Shown piece after piece: positions 19,365-28,843 of a stretch of 64,000 nucleotides of DNA. The number at the start of each line of letters is the position of its first letter. Position 1 is the stretch's first letter. Below the pieces are notes generated by a model. That model was not told the DNA's origin and ran no database searches. It saw only the letters and a list, made by a program, of their open reading frames with translations. The stretch is from Ichthyenterobacterium magnum (GTDB lineage Bacteria > Bacteroidota > Bacteroidia > Flavobacteriales > Flavobacteriaceae), in contig NZ_RAQJ01000002.1 in NCBI RefSeq assembly GCF_003610635.1, forward strand, positions 62,001 through 126,000, in the 5' to 3' direction. Both the position numbers and the translations under genes were made by a program.

Positions 19365-21971
19365 TTAAAATTCTTCTGTTACTAAGTTACCTTGATTTCT
19401 AAAAACTAATTCATCATCAAATGCATCTAATAGAATAATGCTATCTGTAGTAACTTTTCCAGCTAATATTTCTTTGCTTAATGCATTTAAGACTTCTTTT
19501 TGTATCACCCGTTTTACAGGTCTTGCGCCATACTCTGGCTCATAACCTTTTTCTGCTAAATAAGCTATAGCTTCTTCTGTAGCATCAAATGTAATGCCTT
19601 GTTGCGCAATCATTTTTGTGATGCCTTTTAACTGTAAACCAACAATAGCTGCAATGTTGTCTTTGCTTAAAGGCGTAAACATAATGGTGTCGTCTATTCT
19701 ATTTAAAAATTCTGGTCGTACGCTTTGTTTTAATAAGCCTAACACATCGACTTTTGCAGAATCCATTGCGGCATTTATATCTTTAATTGCTTCAACACGT
19801 TCCTGAATTATATGACTTCCCATATTTGAAGTCATAATTATTATTGTGTTTTTAAAATCTGCTATTCGTCCTTTATTGTCTGTTAAGCGTCCTTCATCTA
19901 ATACTTGTAATAAAATATTAAAAGTATCAGGATGTGCTTTTTCAATTTCATCTAGTAATACAACAGAATATGGTTTGCGTCTAACAGCTTCGGTTAATTG
20001 TCCGCCTTCATCATAACCAACGTATCCTGGAGGCGCTCCAACTAATCGACTAACCGAATGACGTTCTTGATATTCACTCATATCAATACGCGTCATAGCA
20101 TTTTCATCATCAAACAAATATTCAGCTAGTGCTTTTGCTAATTCTGTTTTACCAACGCCAGTTGTACCAAGAAACAAGAATGTTCCTATTGGTTTTTGAG
20201 GGTTTTGTAAACCAGCTCTCGAGCGACGTACAGCATCACTAACCGCAACTATGGCTTCGTCTTGACCAACCACACGCTTATGTAATTCGTCTTCAAGTTT
20301 TAATAGTTTTTCGCGTTCACTCTGAATCATTTTTGTTACTGGAATACCAGTCCATTTTGCTACAACATCAGCTATATCTTCGTAAGTTACTTCCTCTTTA
20401 ATTAATGCATTTTCTTGTTGCGCTGCTAATTGTTTTTGGAAACCTTCAAGCGCTTCTGTTGCTTCTTTAATTTTTCCGTAGCGTAATTCTGCTACTTTGC
20501 CATAATCACCTTCACGTTCTGCACGTTCTGCTTCTAATTTATAGTTTTCAATATCTTGTTTTGCAATTTGAATATTATCAACTACCTCTTTTTCAGATTT
20601 CCATTTGGCATTAATCTCGTTGCGTTCTTCTTTTAGATTGGCTAAGTCAGAACGAAGTGATTTTAACTTGCTTTCGTCTTTTTCACGCTTAATGGCTTCA
20701 ATTTCAATTTCTAATTGCATAATCTTTCTATCCAGAACATCTAATTCCTCTGGTTTAGAGTTGATTTCCATGCGAAGTTTAGAAGCAGCTTCATCCATTA
20801 AGTCAATAGCTTTATCTGGTAAAAACCGGTTTGTAATATATCTGCTAGACAATTCTACAGCACCAATAATTGCTTCATCTTTAATACGAACTTTATGATG
20901 TGTTTCGTACTTTTCTTTAATACCACGAAGTATAGAAATTGCACTTTCTGTATCAGGTTCGTCTACCATTACTTTCTGAAAACGACGTTCTAGAGCTTTA
21001 TCTTTTTCAAAGTATTTTTGATACTCATCTAAAGTTGTAGCACCAATTGCTCGTAGTTCTCCACGAGCTAAAGCTGGCTTTAAAATATTTGCTGCATCCA
21101 TTGCGCCTTGTCCACCGCCAGCTCCAACAAGTGTGTGGATTTCATCAATAAATAGAACGATATCTCCTTCACTAGTTGTTACTTCTTTTATAACGGCTTT
21201 CAAGCGTTCTTCAAATTCACCTTTAAATTTAGCACCAGCGATTAATGCGCCCATATCTAAAGCAAAGATTTGCTTATCTACTAGGTTTTCTGGAATATCT
21301 CCATCAATAATTCTGTGAGCCAAACCTTCTGCAATAGCTGTTTTTCCAGTTCCTGGCTCACCAACTAATATTGGATTGTTTTTGGTGCGACGTGATAGAA
21401 TTTGAAGAATACGCCTTATCTCTTCATCACGACCAATTACGGGATCTAACTTTCCGTCTTTTGCTAATTGGTTTAAGTTTTTAGCATATTTATTTAATGA
21501 GTTATATGTGTCTTCTTGACTTTGAGATGTTACACGATCTCCCTTTCTTAGTTCATCAATACTAGCTTTTAGTGCTTTTTCTGTTACGCCTTGGTCTTTT
21601 AATATCTGTGCAATTTTACTTTTAGACTTAAAGATAGCCAATAGTAGATGTTCAATAGATACAAAGTCATCGTTCATTTTTTTTGCAATGATTGATGCTT
21701 CGTTTAAGCTTTTTCCTGCTTCACGAGATAACATAATATCTGTTCCGCTTACTTTTGGAAAGCTTTCTAGTTCTTTGTCTAGTATTTGTTCTAATAGGCT
21801 TGTATTGACATTCAATTTTTTTAAAAGGAATGGTAATACGTTCTCATCAACTTCTAGAATACCTTTAAATAGGTGTTCGTTTTCTATTTGTTGATGACCA
21901 TAGCTTTGAGCAAGCTGTTGTGCTTGCTGAATTGCTTCTTGTGATTTTATTGTATAGTTATTAAAATTCAT
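19365..21971 (-). CDS. clpB: ATP-dependent disaggregase ClpB
   Basis: Hsp100 chaperone that extracts proteins from aggregates together with DnaK. The N-terminal Clp_N domain starts at MNFNNYTIKSQEAIQQAQ. NBD1 has Walker A GEPGTGKT and Walker B VLFIDEIHT. The middle coiled coil (about 400-525) is long, which marks ClpB rather than ClpA or ClpC. NBD2 has Walker A GTTGVGKT and Walker B VVLLDEIEKAH, with sensor GARPVKR near the C terminus. The ATG at 21971 gives 868 residues and the canonical N terminus; the longer frame adds a basic, unrelated 11 residues. Confidence 0.97.
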   Translation of the reverse strand: MNFNNYTIKSQEAIQQAQQLAQSYGHQQIENEHLFKGILEVDENVLPFLLKKLNVNTSLLEQILDKELESFPKVSGTDIMLSREAGKSLNEASIIAKKMNDDFVSIEHLLLAIFKSKSKIAQILKDQGVTEKALKASIDELRKGDRVTSQSQEDTYNSLNKYAKNLNQLAKDGKLDPVIGRDEEIRRILQILSRRTKNNPILVGEPGTGKTAIAEGLAHRIIDGDIPENLVDKQIFALDMGALIAGAKFKGEFEERLKAVIKEVTTSEGDIVLFIDEIHTLVGAGGGQGAMDAANILKPALARGELRAIGATTLDEYQKYFEKDKALERRFQKVMVDEPDTESAISILRGIKEKYETHHKVRIKDEAIIGAVELSSRYITNRFLPDKAIDLMDEAASKLRMEINSKPEELDVLDRKIMQLEIEIEAIKREKDESKLKSLRSDLANLKEERNEINAKWKSEKEVVDNIQIAKQDIENYKLEAERAEREGDYGKVAELRYGKIKEATEALEGFQKQLAAQQENALIKEEVTYEDIADVVAKWTGIPVTKMIQSEREKLLKLEDELHKRVVGQDEAIVAVSDAVRRSRAGLQNPQKPIGTFLFLGTTGVGKTELAKALAEYLFDDENAMTRIDMSEYQERHSVSRLVGAPPGYVGYDEGGQLTEAVRRKPYSVVLLDEIEKAHPDTFNILLQVLDEGRLTDNKGRIADFKNTIIIMTSNMGSHIIQERVEAIKDINAAMDSAKVDVLGLLKQSVRPEFLNRIDDTIMFTPLSKDNIAAIVGLQLKGITKMIAQQGITFDATEEAIAYLAEKGYEPEYGARPVKRVIQKEVLNALSKEILAGKVTTDSIILLDAFDDELVFRNQGNLVTEEF

Positions 21972-22124
21972 ATGTTTTTTTCTTTTATGATAGACGTATT
22001 TCAATTACCTTACCAATTAATCACAAGAGACATTCTGTCTGTTTTTGTTAGTGGTTAACTGACTTTTCGTCATACTGTAAGATTTTAGAAGTATCACGAC
22101 TTACTTGTTATAATTATAATAACT

Positions 22125-22526
22125 ATGGGAATTTTAAATAAAATATTTGGGTCTTCGACAGGCTCAGACACCAAAAGTAAAGAAGAAAAGATTTTGCCTT
22201 GGATTGCTTTAAATGATTTGCAACAGTTAAAGCATATAGAAAAAAAATCTAATACTAAAACGCAGGTTATTTTTAAACACTCTACACGTTGTGGTATTAG
22301 CAAAATGGTAATGAATCAGTTTGTTGATAGTTACGAGTTAACAGAACAGGATTTAGATTTATACTATTTAGACTTGTTAGATTATAGAGATGTGTCAAAT
22401 GAGGTTGGTTATAAATTTCAAGTAATGCATGAATCTCCGCAACTTTTAGTTATTAAAAATGGAGTAGTGGTTACCCATGCTTCTCATGGAGCAATTAATC
22501 AAGTTGATTTAAGTAGGTTTGTTTGA
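22125..22526 (+). CDS. ytxJ: Bacillithiol-system redox protein YtxJ
   Basis: A 133-residue thioredoxin-fold protein of the YtxJ family, proposed to act in bacillithiol-dependent redox control. The motif FKHSTRCGISKMVMNQF carries a single active-site cysteine followed by GIS (a C-x-x-S form), and ESPQLLVIKNG is the cis-Pro region. Residues 10-15 (SSTGSD) are encoded by a copy of the dispersed palindromic repeat. This suggests that the loop between the start and the fold tolerated an insertion. Bacillithiol use is known in Bacteroidota. Confidence 0.88.
   Translation: MGILNKIFGSSTGSDTKSKEEKILPWIALNDLQQLKHIEKKSNTKTQVIFKHSTRCGISKMVMNQFVDSYELTEQDLDLYYLDLLDYRDVSNEVGYKFQVMHESPQLLVIKNGVVVTHASHGAINQVDLSRFV
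22150..22173 (+). repeat. Dispersed palindrome, copy A (inside ytxJ)
   Basis: Core TCGACAGGCTC (reverse GAGCCTGTCGA) flanked by paired arms GTCT / AGAC. It is in frame within ytxJ codons 10-15. Confidence 0.75.
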
Positions 22527-22550
22527 AGGGATTGATGATATACATGTAAT

Positions 22551-22586
22551 AAAAAAACTCCCACATTATTTTATGTGAGAGTTTTT
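22551..22586. terminator. Bidirectional terminator between ytxJ and a lipoprotein gene
   Basis: A-rich left arm AAAACTCCCACAT and right arm ATGTGAGAGTTTT (one mismatch), with A- and T-runs on the two sides. It serves both convergent genes. Confidence 0.85.
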
Positions 22587-22591
22587 AGTTG

Positions 22592-23773
22592 CTATCCTCT
22601 TAATTGATATGAGTTAATAATATCTTTTAATTTGAGTTTTAAATCTTCTCCAGTATCAAAAACCATTTGAGCATCTGTAGGAAAATGAACTCTTTTGTTA
22701 TTTAGTAAATTTTTATCATCTCTATGTAATGCTCTTTTATCTCCTCTATATGTAGCATAGTGATGATCAAAAACAAATTCGCTATCTATAGCAAAAGCAT
22801 CTAGTACTTGATTTGTTTTTATATCGCTATAAACAACATCTGCAATTAGTTGAGTAGACTTAAACTGATTAAACTTAAAGTAACGTGCTCTTACGTTAAC
22901 AATCTTATCAACTTTAATATCATTGCCTAAACTGTCTTGCATGACATTGCCATTGCTATCGAGTTGATATCTCCAGCCGTCAATAATTTGTCTTTCTCTA
23001 AGCAATTGTTTTTCGTATAATTTTTCTGGAGAGATATTAATTCGTTTTAATTGTAATTGCATAGCATAATCATAGTCAATATTTTGATTTTGATTTGCAT
23101 GATATTCCGTCCAAAATTGATTTAATCCATAAGTGTCAAAATCTAATAAATCGGCTTCTAATCGTTGAGGTATAATTTGGTGTGTATTATTAGTGATACT
23201 AACAATAACATGGTCTGTTCCTTTTTGGCGAGCTTCAATTATTAAATCTCTATTCTCTTCAAAATTCGGATTTATGCGTTCTATATATTCAAATATTAAA
23301 TACGCTTCTCTAGCTTTATATTTATCACCTGCATCTAATAAGGCAATACCTTTATCAATTAAATAATCTGATGTTTTATATCTATAATCGACAATTTCAT
23401 TTGAATAATCGTTGAACTCAAATGTAATTTGTTTACCATCTACTTGTAATGGTAATACTGGTTTAATTGCATTTTGACGTGCATTTAAATTCATATATAC
23501 TTCATAAATAGTTTTATATTGCTCAGGATTACCATCCTTTTTTAGGTGCGCTATACTTTTTAAATCATGTTCAACAACTTTGTAGTATGCATCTTGCAAC
23601 ATAACAATAAACTGTTGTTTTCGTTTTTTGTCTTTGTTGTTTTCTAATTTCTTTAAAGCCTTAGTTATAGCCTGATCGTAATTTCCAGAGTATAATGCTT
23701 TTTCAATTTGTTGTTTCCCACCACAAGATACGAGTACTGAGAAAAGGACTGTAAGGAGTAGTAATTTCTTCAT
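22592..23773 (-). CDS. Conserved flavobacterial lipoprotein with TPR-like N-terminal part
   Basis: A 393-residue lipoprotein. The signal sequence MKKLLLLTVLFSVLVSCGG has the lipobox cysteine at residue 17. The N-terminal region is helical and repeat-like (ALYSGNYDQAITKALKKLENNKDK resembles a tetratricopeptide unit). The C-terminal half has charged and aromatic residues and no domain I recognise. The overall pattern is of a conserved family of unknown function in Flavobacteriaceae. It stands alone between terminator and repeats. Confidence 0.75.
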   Translation of the reverse strand: MKKLLLLTVLFSVLVSCGGKQQIEKALYSGNYDQAITKALKKLENNKDKKRKQQFIVMLQDAYYKVVEHDLKSIAHLKKDGNPEQYKTIYEVYMNLNARQNAIKPVLPLQVDGKQITFEFNDYSNEIVDYRYKTSDYLIDKGIALLDAGDKYKAREAYLIFEYIERINPNFEENRDLIIEARQKGTDHVIVSITNNTHQIIPQRLEADLLDFDTYGLNQFWTEYHANQNQNIDYDYAMQLQLKRINISPEKLYEKQLLRERQIIDGWRYQLDSNGNVMQDSLGNDIKVDKIVNVRARYFKFNQFKSTQLIADVVYSDIKTNQVLDAFAIDSEFVFDHHYATYRGDKRALHRDDKNLLNNKRVHFPTDAQMVFDTGEDLKLKLKDIINSYQLRG

Positions 23774-23823
23774 AATCTTGTATTTTAATTAATAGATATT
23801 AATTGAAATTCAATTATGATGCC

Positions 23824-23844
23824 AAACTTCGACAGACTCAGTTT
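23824..23844. repeat. Dispersed palindrome, copy B (left of the GIY-YIG gene)
   Basis: Arms AAACT / AGTTT around the core TCGACAGACTC (reverse GAGTCTGTCGA). It has the opposite orientation to copy C on the other side of the GIY-YIG gene. Confidence 0.8.
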
Positions 23845-23860
23845 CCAATTCTTAATAAAT

Positions 23861-24160
23861 TTATTTATTAAGGTTTTGTGTGTAGTTTTTAGATAAGCTA
23901 GGAAGCTTATAATTTTTATTATTGATCAAAGCTTCTTTCTTTTTTCGACTCCAACCTTGAATTTGTTTTTCTCTATAAAAAGCTTCATCAATTCTAGAAT
24001 ATTCTTCGTGATACACTAATTTTATAGGAAGATACTTTTTAGTATGTTTAGCACCTTCACCACTTAGGTGTTGTAACAGTCTCTCTTTTAAATTTATTGT
24101 GCTACCAGTATAATAGCTACCATTCGAACATTCTAAAATGTACATGAAACCGATTGGCAT
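23861..24160 (-). CDS. Small GIY-YIG nuclease family protein
   Basis: A 99-residue single-domain GIY-YIG protein (UPF0213/UvrC-N type). GFMYILECSNGSYYTGSTINLKERL is seen as FMYILEC, YYTGST and the catalytic arginine in LKERLLQH. The family HTKKYLPIKLVYHEEYSRIDEAFYREKQIQGWSR segment supplies the catalytic glutamate (cores: KLVYHEEY, REKQIQGW). No other domain is present. The gene is bracketed by inverted copies of a dispersed palindrome (23824-23844 and 24195-24250), which may be its target or its mobile partner. Enzymatic activity is inferred from the fold only. Confidence 0.88.
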   Translation of the reverse strand: MPIGFMYILECSNGSYYTGSTINLKERLLQHLSGEGAKHTKKYLPIKLVYHEEYSRIDEAFYREKQIQGWSRKKKEALINNKNYKLPSLSKNYTQNLNK

Positions 24161-24194
24161 ATTATTAATTTTGAGGTTTACCTAATCAAATTTT

Positions 24195-24250
24195 GGTAGC
24201 TGAGCTTGTCGGTAGCTGAGCTTGTCGGTAGCTGAGCTTGTCGAAGCTAC
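24195..24250. repeat. Dispersed palindrome, copy C, with two partial tandem units
   Basis: Three tandem GGTAGCTGAGCTTGTC units (16 bp; 24195, 24211, 24227). The last continues into a full hairpin at 24228-24250 with arms GTAGCT / AGCTAC and the core GAGCTTGTCGA. The right arm contains the stop codon of fahA. Confidence 0.92.
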
Positions 24251-25539
24251 TTTTTCTTTTTTGGATTGTAAATAGGAAGTAACTCTGTAGAAACTTCACC
24301 AAAACCTATTCGAGTTCCGTCATTTTCACAGTAACCTCTCATGATAACCGTATCATTATCATTAATAAATTTTCGTTCTGTTCCATCTTTCATCTTTAAA
24401 GGTTTTTCACCTCTCCATGTAAGCTCTAACATAGAACCATATGAGTCTGGAGTTGCGCCAGAAATAGTGCCACTTCCCATCATATCGCCAGAGTTTACAG
24501 GACAACCATTAACTGTATGATGTGCCAACTGTTGTACCATGTTCCAGTACATATATTTAAAGTTTGATTTACTTACCGTAGTTTCTTTAGCACCTTTTGG
24601 TTTAATCGCTACTTCTAAGTTAATATCATAACTCTTTTTTCCTTTGTATTGTAAATAAGGTAATTGTGGTTTTTTTGGTTTAGGACTTTCAACTCTATAT
24701 GGCTCTAAAGCATCAAGAGTAACAATCCAAGGAGAAATACACGATGCAAAACTTTTAGCAAGAAAAGGCCCTAATGGTACGTATTCCCATTTTTGAATAT
24801 CTCTTGCAGACCAATCATTAAACAATACTAATCCAAAAATATATTCTTCGGCTTCATCAATAGGAATTGGTTCTCCTAAATCGTTAGCATCAGTTGTGAT
24901 AAACGCCATTTCTAATTCAAAGTCCACTAATTTTGAAGGTCCAAAAACAGGCTCTGTAGCACCAGCAGGAAGCGTTTGTCCTTGTGGTCTGTGAATAGGA
25001 ATTCCTGATGGGATTATAGAGCTACTTCTACCATGATAACCAACTGGAATATGTAACCAGTTTGGTAATAGAGCATTATTTGGGTCTCTAAACATTGTCC
25101 CAACATTAGTTGCATGTTCTATGCTCGAATAAAAATCTGTGTAATCACCAATTTCTACTGGCAATTGCATTTCAATTTCATCTAATCTAAAGCAAACAAT
25201 TTCTTTATGTTTTGTGTTATTTTTTAAGGTTGAGTTAGTACTGTCAAAAATTTCAGCGATTCTATTTCTTACCAAACGCCAAGTTTTTCTACCGTCAGCA
25301 ATAAAATCATTTAATGTGTCTTGTAGGAAGATATCATCAGTTAAGGGTATACCTTTAAAATAACCTAATTGATGCAATGCACCAAGGTCAATGGCAGTAT
25401 CTCCAATCCTGGTTCCGATAGTAATAATATCATCACGTGTTAAAAACACTCCAAAAGGTATGTTTTGTATTGGGAAATCAGAATTTTTATCGACGTGCAA
25501 CCACGATGTTCTATCTGGATTATTGGCTGATAATGGCAT
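24247..25539 (-). CDS. fahA: Fumarylacetoacetase
   Basis: Hydrolyses fumarylacetoacetate to fumarate and acetoacetate, the last step of tyrosine degradation. The N-terminal SH3-like part begins NNPDRTSWLHVDKNSDFPIQN. The catalytic domain has the metal-binding FELEMAFI and LVLFNDWSARDIQKWEYVPLGPF (core NDWSARDIQ), and GDMMGSGTISG for substrate binding. At 430 residues it is of normal length. Its stop codon lies inside a dispersed palindrome. No other tyrosine-degradation gene is adjacent. A TAGGTTTG/TTTG promoter candidate lies upstream. Confidence 0.96.
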   Translation of the reverse strand: MPLSANNPDRTSWLHVDKNSDFPIQNIPFGVFLTRDDIITIGTRIGDTAIDLGALHQLGYFKGIPLTDDIFLQDTLNDFIADGRKTWRLVRNRIAEIFDSTNSTLKNNTKHKEIVCFRLDEIEMQLPVEIGDYTDFYSSIEHATNVGTMFRDPNNALLPNWLHIPVGYHGRSSSIIPSGIPIHRPQGQTLPAGATEPVFGPSKLVDFELEMAFITTDANDLGEPIPIDEAEEYIFGLVLFNDWSARDIQKWEYVPLGPFLAKSFASCISPWIVTLDALEPYRVESPKPKKPQLPYLQYKGKKSYDINLEVAIKPKGAKETTVSKSNFKYMYWNMVQQLAHHTVNGCPVNSGDMMGSGTISGATPDSYGSMLELTWRGEKPLKMKDGTERKFINDNDTVIMRGYCENDGTRIGFGEVSTELLPIYNPKKKK

Positions 25540-25574
25540 AACTATATTGTGTTGAGTTGTTTTTAATTTCTATT

Positions 25575-25608
25575 CAAACCTACATATTTTTTTTATTCTA
25601 AAAGCAAA
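25575..25608 (-). promoter_or_regulatory. Candidate Bacteroidota promoter for fahA
   Basis: On the minus strand a -7 element TAGGTTTG (25575-25582) is preceded after 22 bases by TTTG. The spacing is at the long end of the usual range, so this is a candidate only. Confidence 0.4.
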
Positions 25609-25739
25609 AAATGATTAAAATTATATTCATTTTAACTGTTGATAACATGCTAATAAATGAGTAAGTAAAAATATATTTTAGAATCTATTTAACTAATGTA
25701 TTTATTATTTTTGAAAAAACTTAACAAACATTAAATTAT

Positions 25740-27014
25740 ATGCAACGTGATCAACAAATTTTCGAGCTTATTGAAGCTGAAAAAGAAAGACAATTACATG
25801 GTTTAGAACTTATAGCTTCAGAGAATTTTGTTAGTGACCAAGTAATGGAAGCTGCAGGATCAGTTTTAACAAATAAATATGCTGAAGGTTATCCTGGAAA
25901 GCGTTATTATGGCGGTTGTGAAATTGTAGATGAAGTTGAGCAAATTGCAATTGATAGAGCAAAAGCCTTATTTGGTGCTTCTTGGGTAAATGTACAACCG
26001 CATTCTGGAAGTCAAGCAAATACAGCAGTTTTTGCAGCGTGTTTAAAACCAGGAGATAAAATATTAGGTTTCGACTTATCACATGGCGGACATTTAACTC
26101 ATGGTTCTCCAGTTAATTTTTCAGGGAAATTATATAATCCTGTGTTTTATGGTGTAGATGAAGAGAATGGTCTTATTAATTATGATAAGATGGAAACCAT
26201 TGCTAAAGCCGAAATGCCTAAACTAATTATTGCAGGAGCTTCAGCATATTCACGCGATATGGATTTTAAGCGTTTTAGAAAAATTGCTGATAGTGTTGGC
26301 GCACTTTTAATGGCAGATATATCGCATCCAGCTGGTTTGATAGCTAAAGGCATTATGAATGACCCAATTCCGCATTGTCATGTAGTAACAACAACTACTC
26401 ATAAAACCTTGCGTGGTCCAAGAGGAGGAATGATTATAATGGGAGAAGATTTTGATAACCCATTTGGTTTAAAATTAAAGAATGGAAACCTGCGAAAAAT
26501 GTCATCTTTATTTGACTCTGCAGTTTTTCCTGGAAATCAAGGTGGACCATTAGAGCATATTATTGCAGCTAAAGCTATTGCTTTTGGTGAAGCTCTTACA
26601 GATAAATATATGCATTATATGTTACAAGTAAAACGTAATGCAGCAGCTATGGCTATGGCATTTGTAGATAGAGGTTATCATATTATTTCTGATGGAACAG
26701 ATAACCATATGATGCTAATAGATTTACGAAACAAAAATATTACAGGTAAAGATGCAGAGCAGGCTTTAGTAAAAGCAGATATTACTGTAAATAAAAACAT
26801 GGTTCCTTTTGATGATAAATCACCTTTTGTAACCTCAGGGATTCGTGTAGGAACACCAGCAATTACAACTAGAGGTTTAAAAGAAGAGGATATGGATACT
26901 ATTGTTGGTTTTATTGATGATGTTATTACTAATTATGAAGATGAAACTAAGTTAGCAGCTATTGCAACAAAAGTAAATACGATGATGAAAGATTTGCCAT
27001 TGTTTGTTGCTTAA
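25740..27014 (+). CDS. glyA: Serine hydroxymethyltransferase
   Basis: PLP enzyme that interconverts serine and glycine while charging tetrahydrofolate with a one-carbon unit. The PLP lysine is K222 in [16 protein letters not shown]. Other family marks are [10 protein letters not shown], the [11 protein letters not shown] loop and [11 protein letters not shown]. The first ATG starts directly with the family N terminus. A TATTTTTG at 25706-25713 fits a -7 element without a clear -33. It ends at a strong shared terminator. Confidence 0.97.
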   Translation: MQRDQQIFELIEAEKERQLHGLELIASENFVSDQVMEAAGSVLTNKYAEGYPGKRYYGGCEIVDEVEQIAIDRAKALFGASWVNVQPHSGSQANTAVFAACLKPGDKILGFDLSHGGHLTHGSPVNFSGKLYNPVFYGVDEENGLINYDKMETIAKAEMPKLIIAGASAYSRDMDFKRFRKIADSVGALLMADISHPAGLIAKGIMNDPIPHCHVVTTTTHKTLRGPRGGMIIMGEDFDNPFGLKLKNGNLRKMSSLFDSAVFPGNQGGPLEHIIAAKAIAFGEALTDKYMHYMLQVKRNAAAMAMAFVDRGYHIISDGTDNHMMLIDLRNKNITGKDAEQALVKADITVNKNMVPFDDKSPFVTSGIRVGTPAITTRGLKEEDMDTIVGFIDDVITNYEDETKLAAIATKVNTMMKDLPLFVA

Positions 27015-27030
27015 AAAGAATACTATTAAT

Positions 27031-27065
27031 AAAAAAGGCTTAGAAATTTTTCTAAGCCTTTTTTT
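27031..27065. terminator. Bidirectional terminator between glyA and a lipoprotein gene
   Basis: Arms AAAAAAGGCTTAGAA / TTCTAAGCCTTTTTT around a short loop; A-run on one side and T-run on the other, between convergent genes. Confidence 0.92.
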
Positions 27066-27066
27066 G

Positions 27067-28620
27067 TTAATCTTCAAAAGTTATATGTTGATAGGCTCCT
27101 AAGTCTGGTGAAGTTATTCTGCTTGTGTTTAGAATATCAAACGGAACTTGATTAGCGTAAAAGTCATATAAATTATTTCCTAAATTATTTGCTGCAGAAT
27201 CATCTCCAATCATTAACATGTTTTCAAAGCCATCTTTAAAATCTGGATCTTCGTTTAATATAATGTTTGCAAAATGCATACTATCTGTAAAGTCTATTGG
27301 GTTTGTATTACTTTGATAACGTATTAAATTGTTTGTAAACATGTAGTTAAAAGCGCTTCCGTTGTTCTCATCTAAGAGTAATTCTGCATTATCATTTCCG
27401 TAGATGATACAATTATTAAAGTTTGCTTGCTCTAAGGTGTTACTAATTGGTGTACCATTTTCATCTAGCACGTAGTTATTTAAAAACACAGAAGGGAATT
27501 GCCTAAAACTAGTATTCCAGTAATTTGCTAGTGTGCAATGTGTAAAATTGTATTTACCGCCTAAAGTACCAGCAAAAGAGGATTGTCCAGAATTATTTAT
27601 GACAACATTTTCTCCGCTTATAGAAGTTGCTCTGCCTAAAATTCCAAAATTACTTGAGTTATATATCTGTGAATTTGTAATGGTTAACTTATCATCAATT
27701 GCATCTTGATTGCCTTCGCATAAAATACCAACTGAGGCATTTTTAATGGTTGCATAATTAATATCATTATCAACACTGCCAACAAATAACCAAATGGTTC
27801 CCCATTGTCCAGGTATATTAGAAAACAAATCTTCAAGGCGATCACCTTCAAAAATAACTTCGTTTTCTAAAAGATCTTGGTCATTACTTAATTCGCCATT
27901 AACTTTTAAAGATGCGTTATTAGTAACAATTAAACCAGAATTTGCATGAAAATGCACTCTTGCTCCAGCTTCAATGGTTAGTGTTTCTCCTTCATTTACA
28001 GCTGCATAACCATAAATCACATAAGGTTTTTCATTGGTAAAAGTAAGTTCACTTGTTTCTAAAAAACGCCCTTGTATATTAGTTTCATCTTGGGTTCCAT
28101 CACCATCAACATCAAAAGTGAGCGTTTCTATTATTCCTGTAGTATCGTCTCTATTTGGATAAATAAATATCGCATCTTTAACTAAAGTAACAAGCTCTAC
28201 TTTTTGTTGATTTGCACCAGTATCAAATTCTATGGCGTCTGTGTATAAAAATTGAGTTTCAGAATTGGTTAAATCTTGAATATCAATTGTTGTTTCAACA
28301 AAAATAAACATACTGTCTTTTGCTAAAAGCTCAATGTTTTCAAACTCTTTACCAGCTAAACCATCAACATTTAATCTGTAATTAGAAGCTTGACCTTCAC
28401 CTAATCTAACTGTAGGAATAACAATATCATTATCACTTCTATTATAAACTTTAAGGTTGTATGTACTAGATCCAATGTCTGTAAAAACAGTGTCTAAATA
28501 AACAGTGTCTTTAGAAAACTCTAAAGTTCCTGTACTTGGATCAAACTCAAAGTCTTTTCTACAAGAACTCCAAAGGACTAAAATTGAAAGCGTAAGTATA
28601 AAGGATAAGACTCTTTTCAT
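27067..28620 (-). CDS. Lipoprotein with predicted right-handed beta-helix
   Basis: A 517-residue lipoprotein (MKRVLSFILTLSILVLWSSC, lipobox Cys20). A first beta-sandwich region (about 30-130) is typical of choice-of-anchor or Ig-like domains: TVYLDTVFTDIGSSTYNLKVYN, in part LDTVFTDIGS. A region rich in repeated N-x-x-I and V-x-I-x-N turns (about 200-470) suggests a parallel beta-helix: INYATIKNASVGILCEG, TITNSQIYNSSNFGIL. It ends SPDLGAYQHI, the usual end of this flavobacterial family. The function is unknown. Confidence 0.75.
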   Translation of the reverse strand: MKRVLSFILTLSILVLWSSCRKDFEFDPSTGTLEFSKDTVYLDTVFTDIGSSTYNLKVYNRSDNDIVIPTVRLGEGQASNYRLNVDGLAGKEFENIELLAKDSMFIFVETTIDIQDLTNSETQFLYTDAIEFDTGANQQKVELVTLVKDAIFIYPNRDDTTGIIETLTFDVDGDGTQDETNIQGRFLETSELTFTNEKPYVIYGYAAVNEGETLTIEAGARVHFHANSGLIVTNNASLKVNGELSNDQDLLENEVIFEGDRLEDLFSNIPGQWGTIWLFVGSVDNDINYATIKNASVGILCEGNQDAIDDKLTITNSQIYNSSNFGILGRATSISGENVVINNSGQSSFAGTLGGKYNFTHCTLANYWNTSFRQFPSVFLNNYVLDENGTPISNTLEQANFNNCIIYGNDNAELLLDENNGSAFNYMFTNNLIRYQSNTNPIDFTDSMHFANIILNEDPDFKDGFENMLMIGDDSAANNLGNNLYDFYANQVPFDILNTSRITSPDLGAYQHITFED

Positions 28621-28843
28621 GTGTTTTGTTTATTGCTTTTAAAGGTCGCACGCTGTTCGCTATAATCATTTTACTTAATGATAAAACTTTTAGCACGCTT
28701 GTTTCATGTAATATTGAATTCTATTTAAGGCAAAAAATATTTAATGCGTTTCAAGTGTTAAAAATATAACTTTTGAAAGCATTATTTAGTATGATTACTA
28801 TTATTTTTAATTGTGTTTTTTTGGTAAAATGAAGAAGTGGTTT

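Noticed and set aside
28621-28843. 223-base gap between two lipoprotein genes
   Set aside because: I looked for small frames, RNA-like stems and promoter motifs and saw nothing convincing; it is probably the leader of the upstream minus-strand gene.
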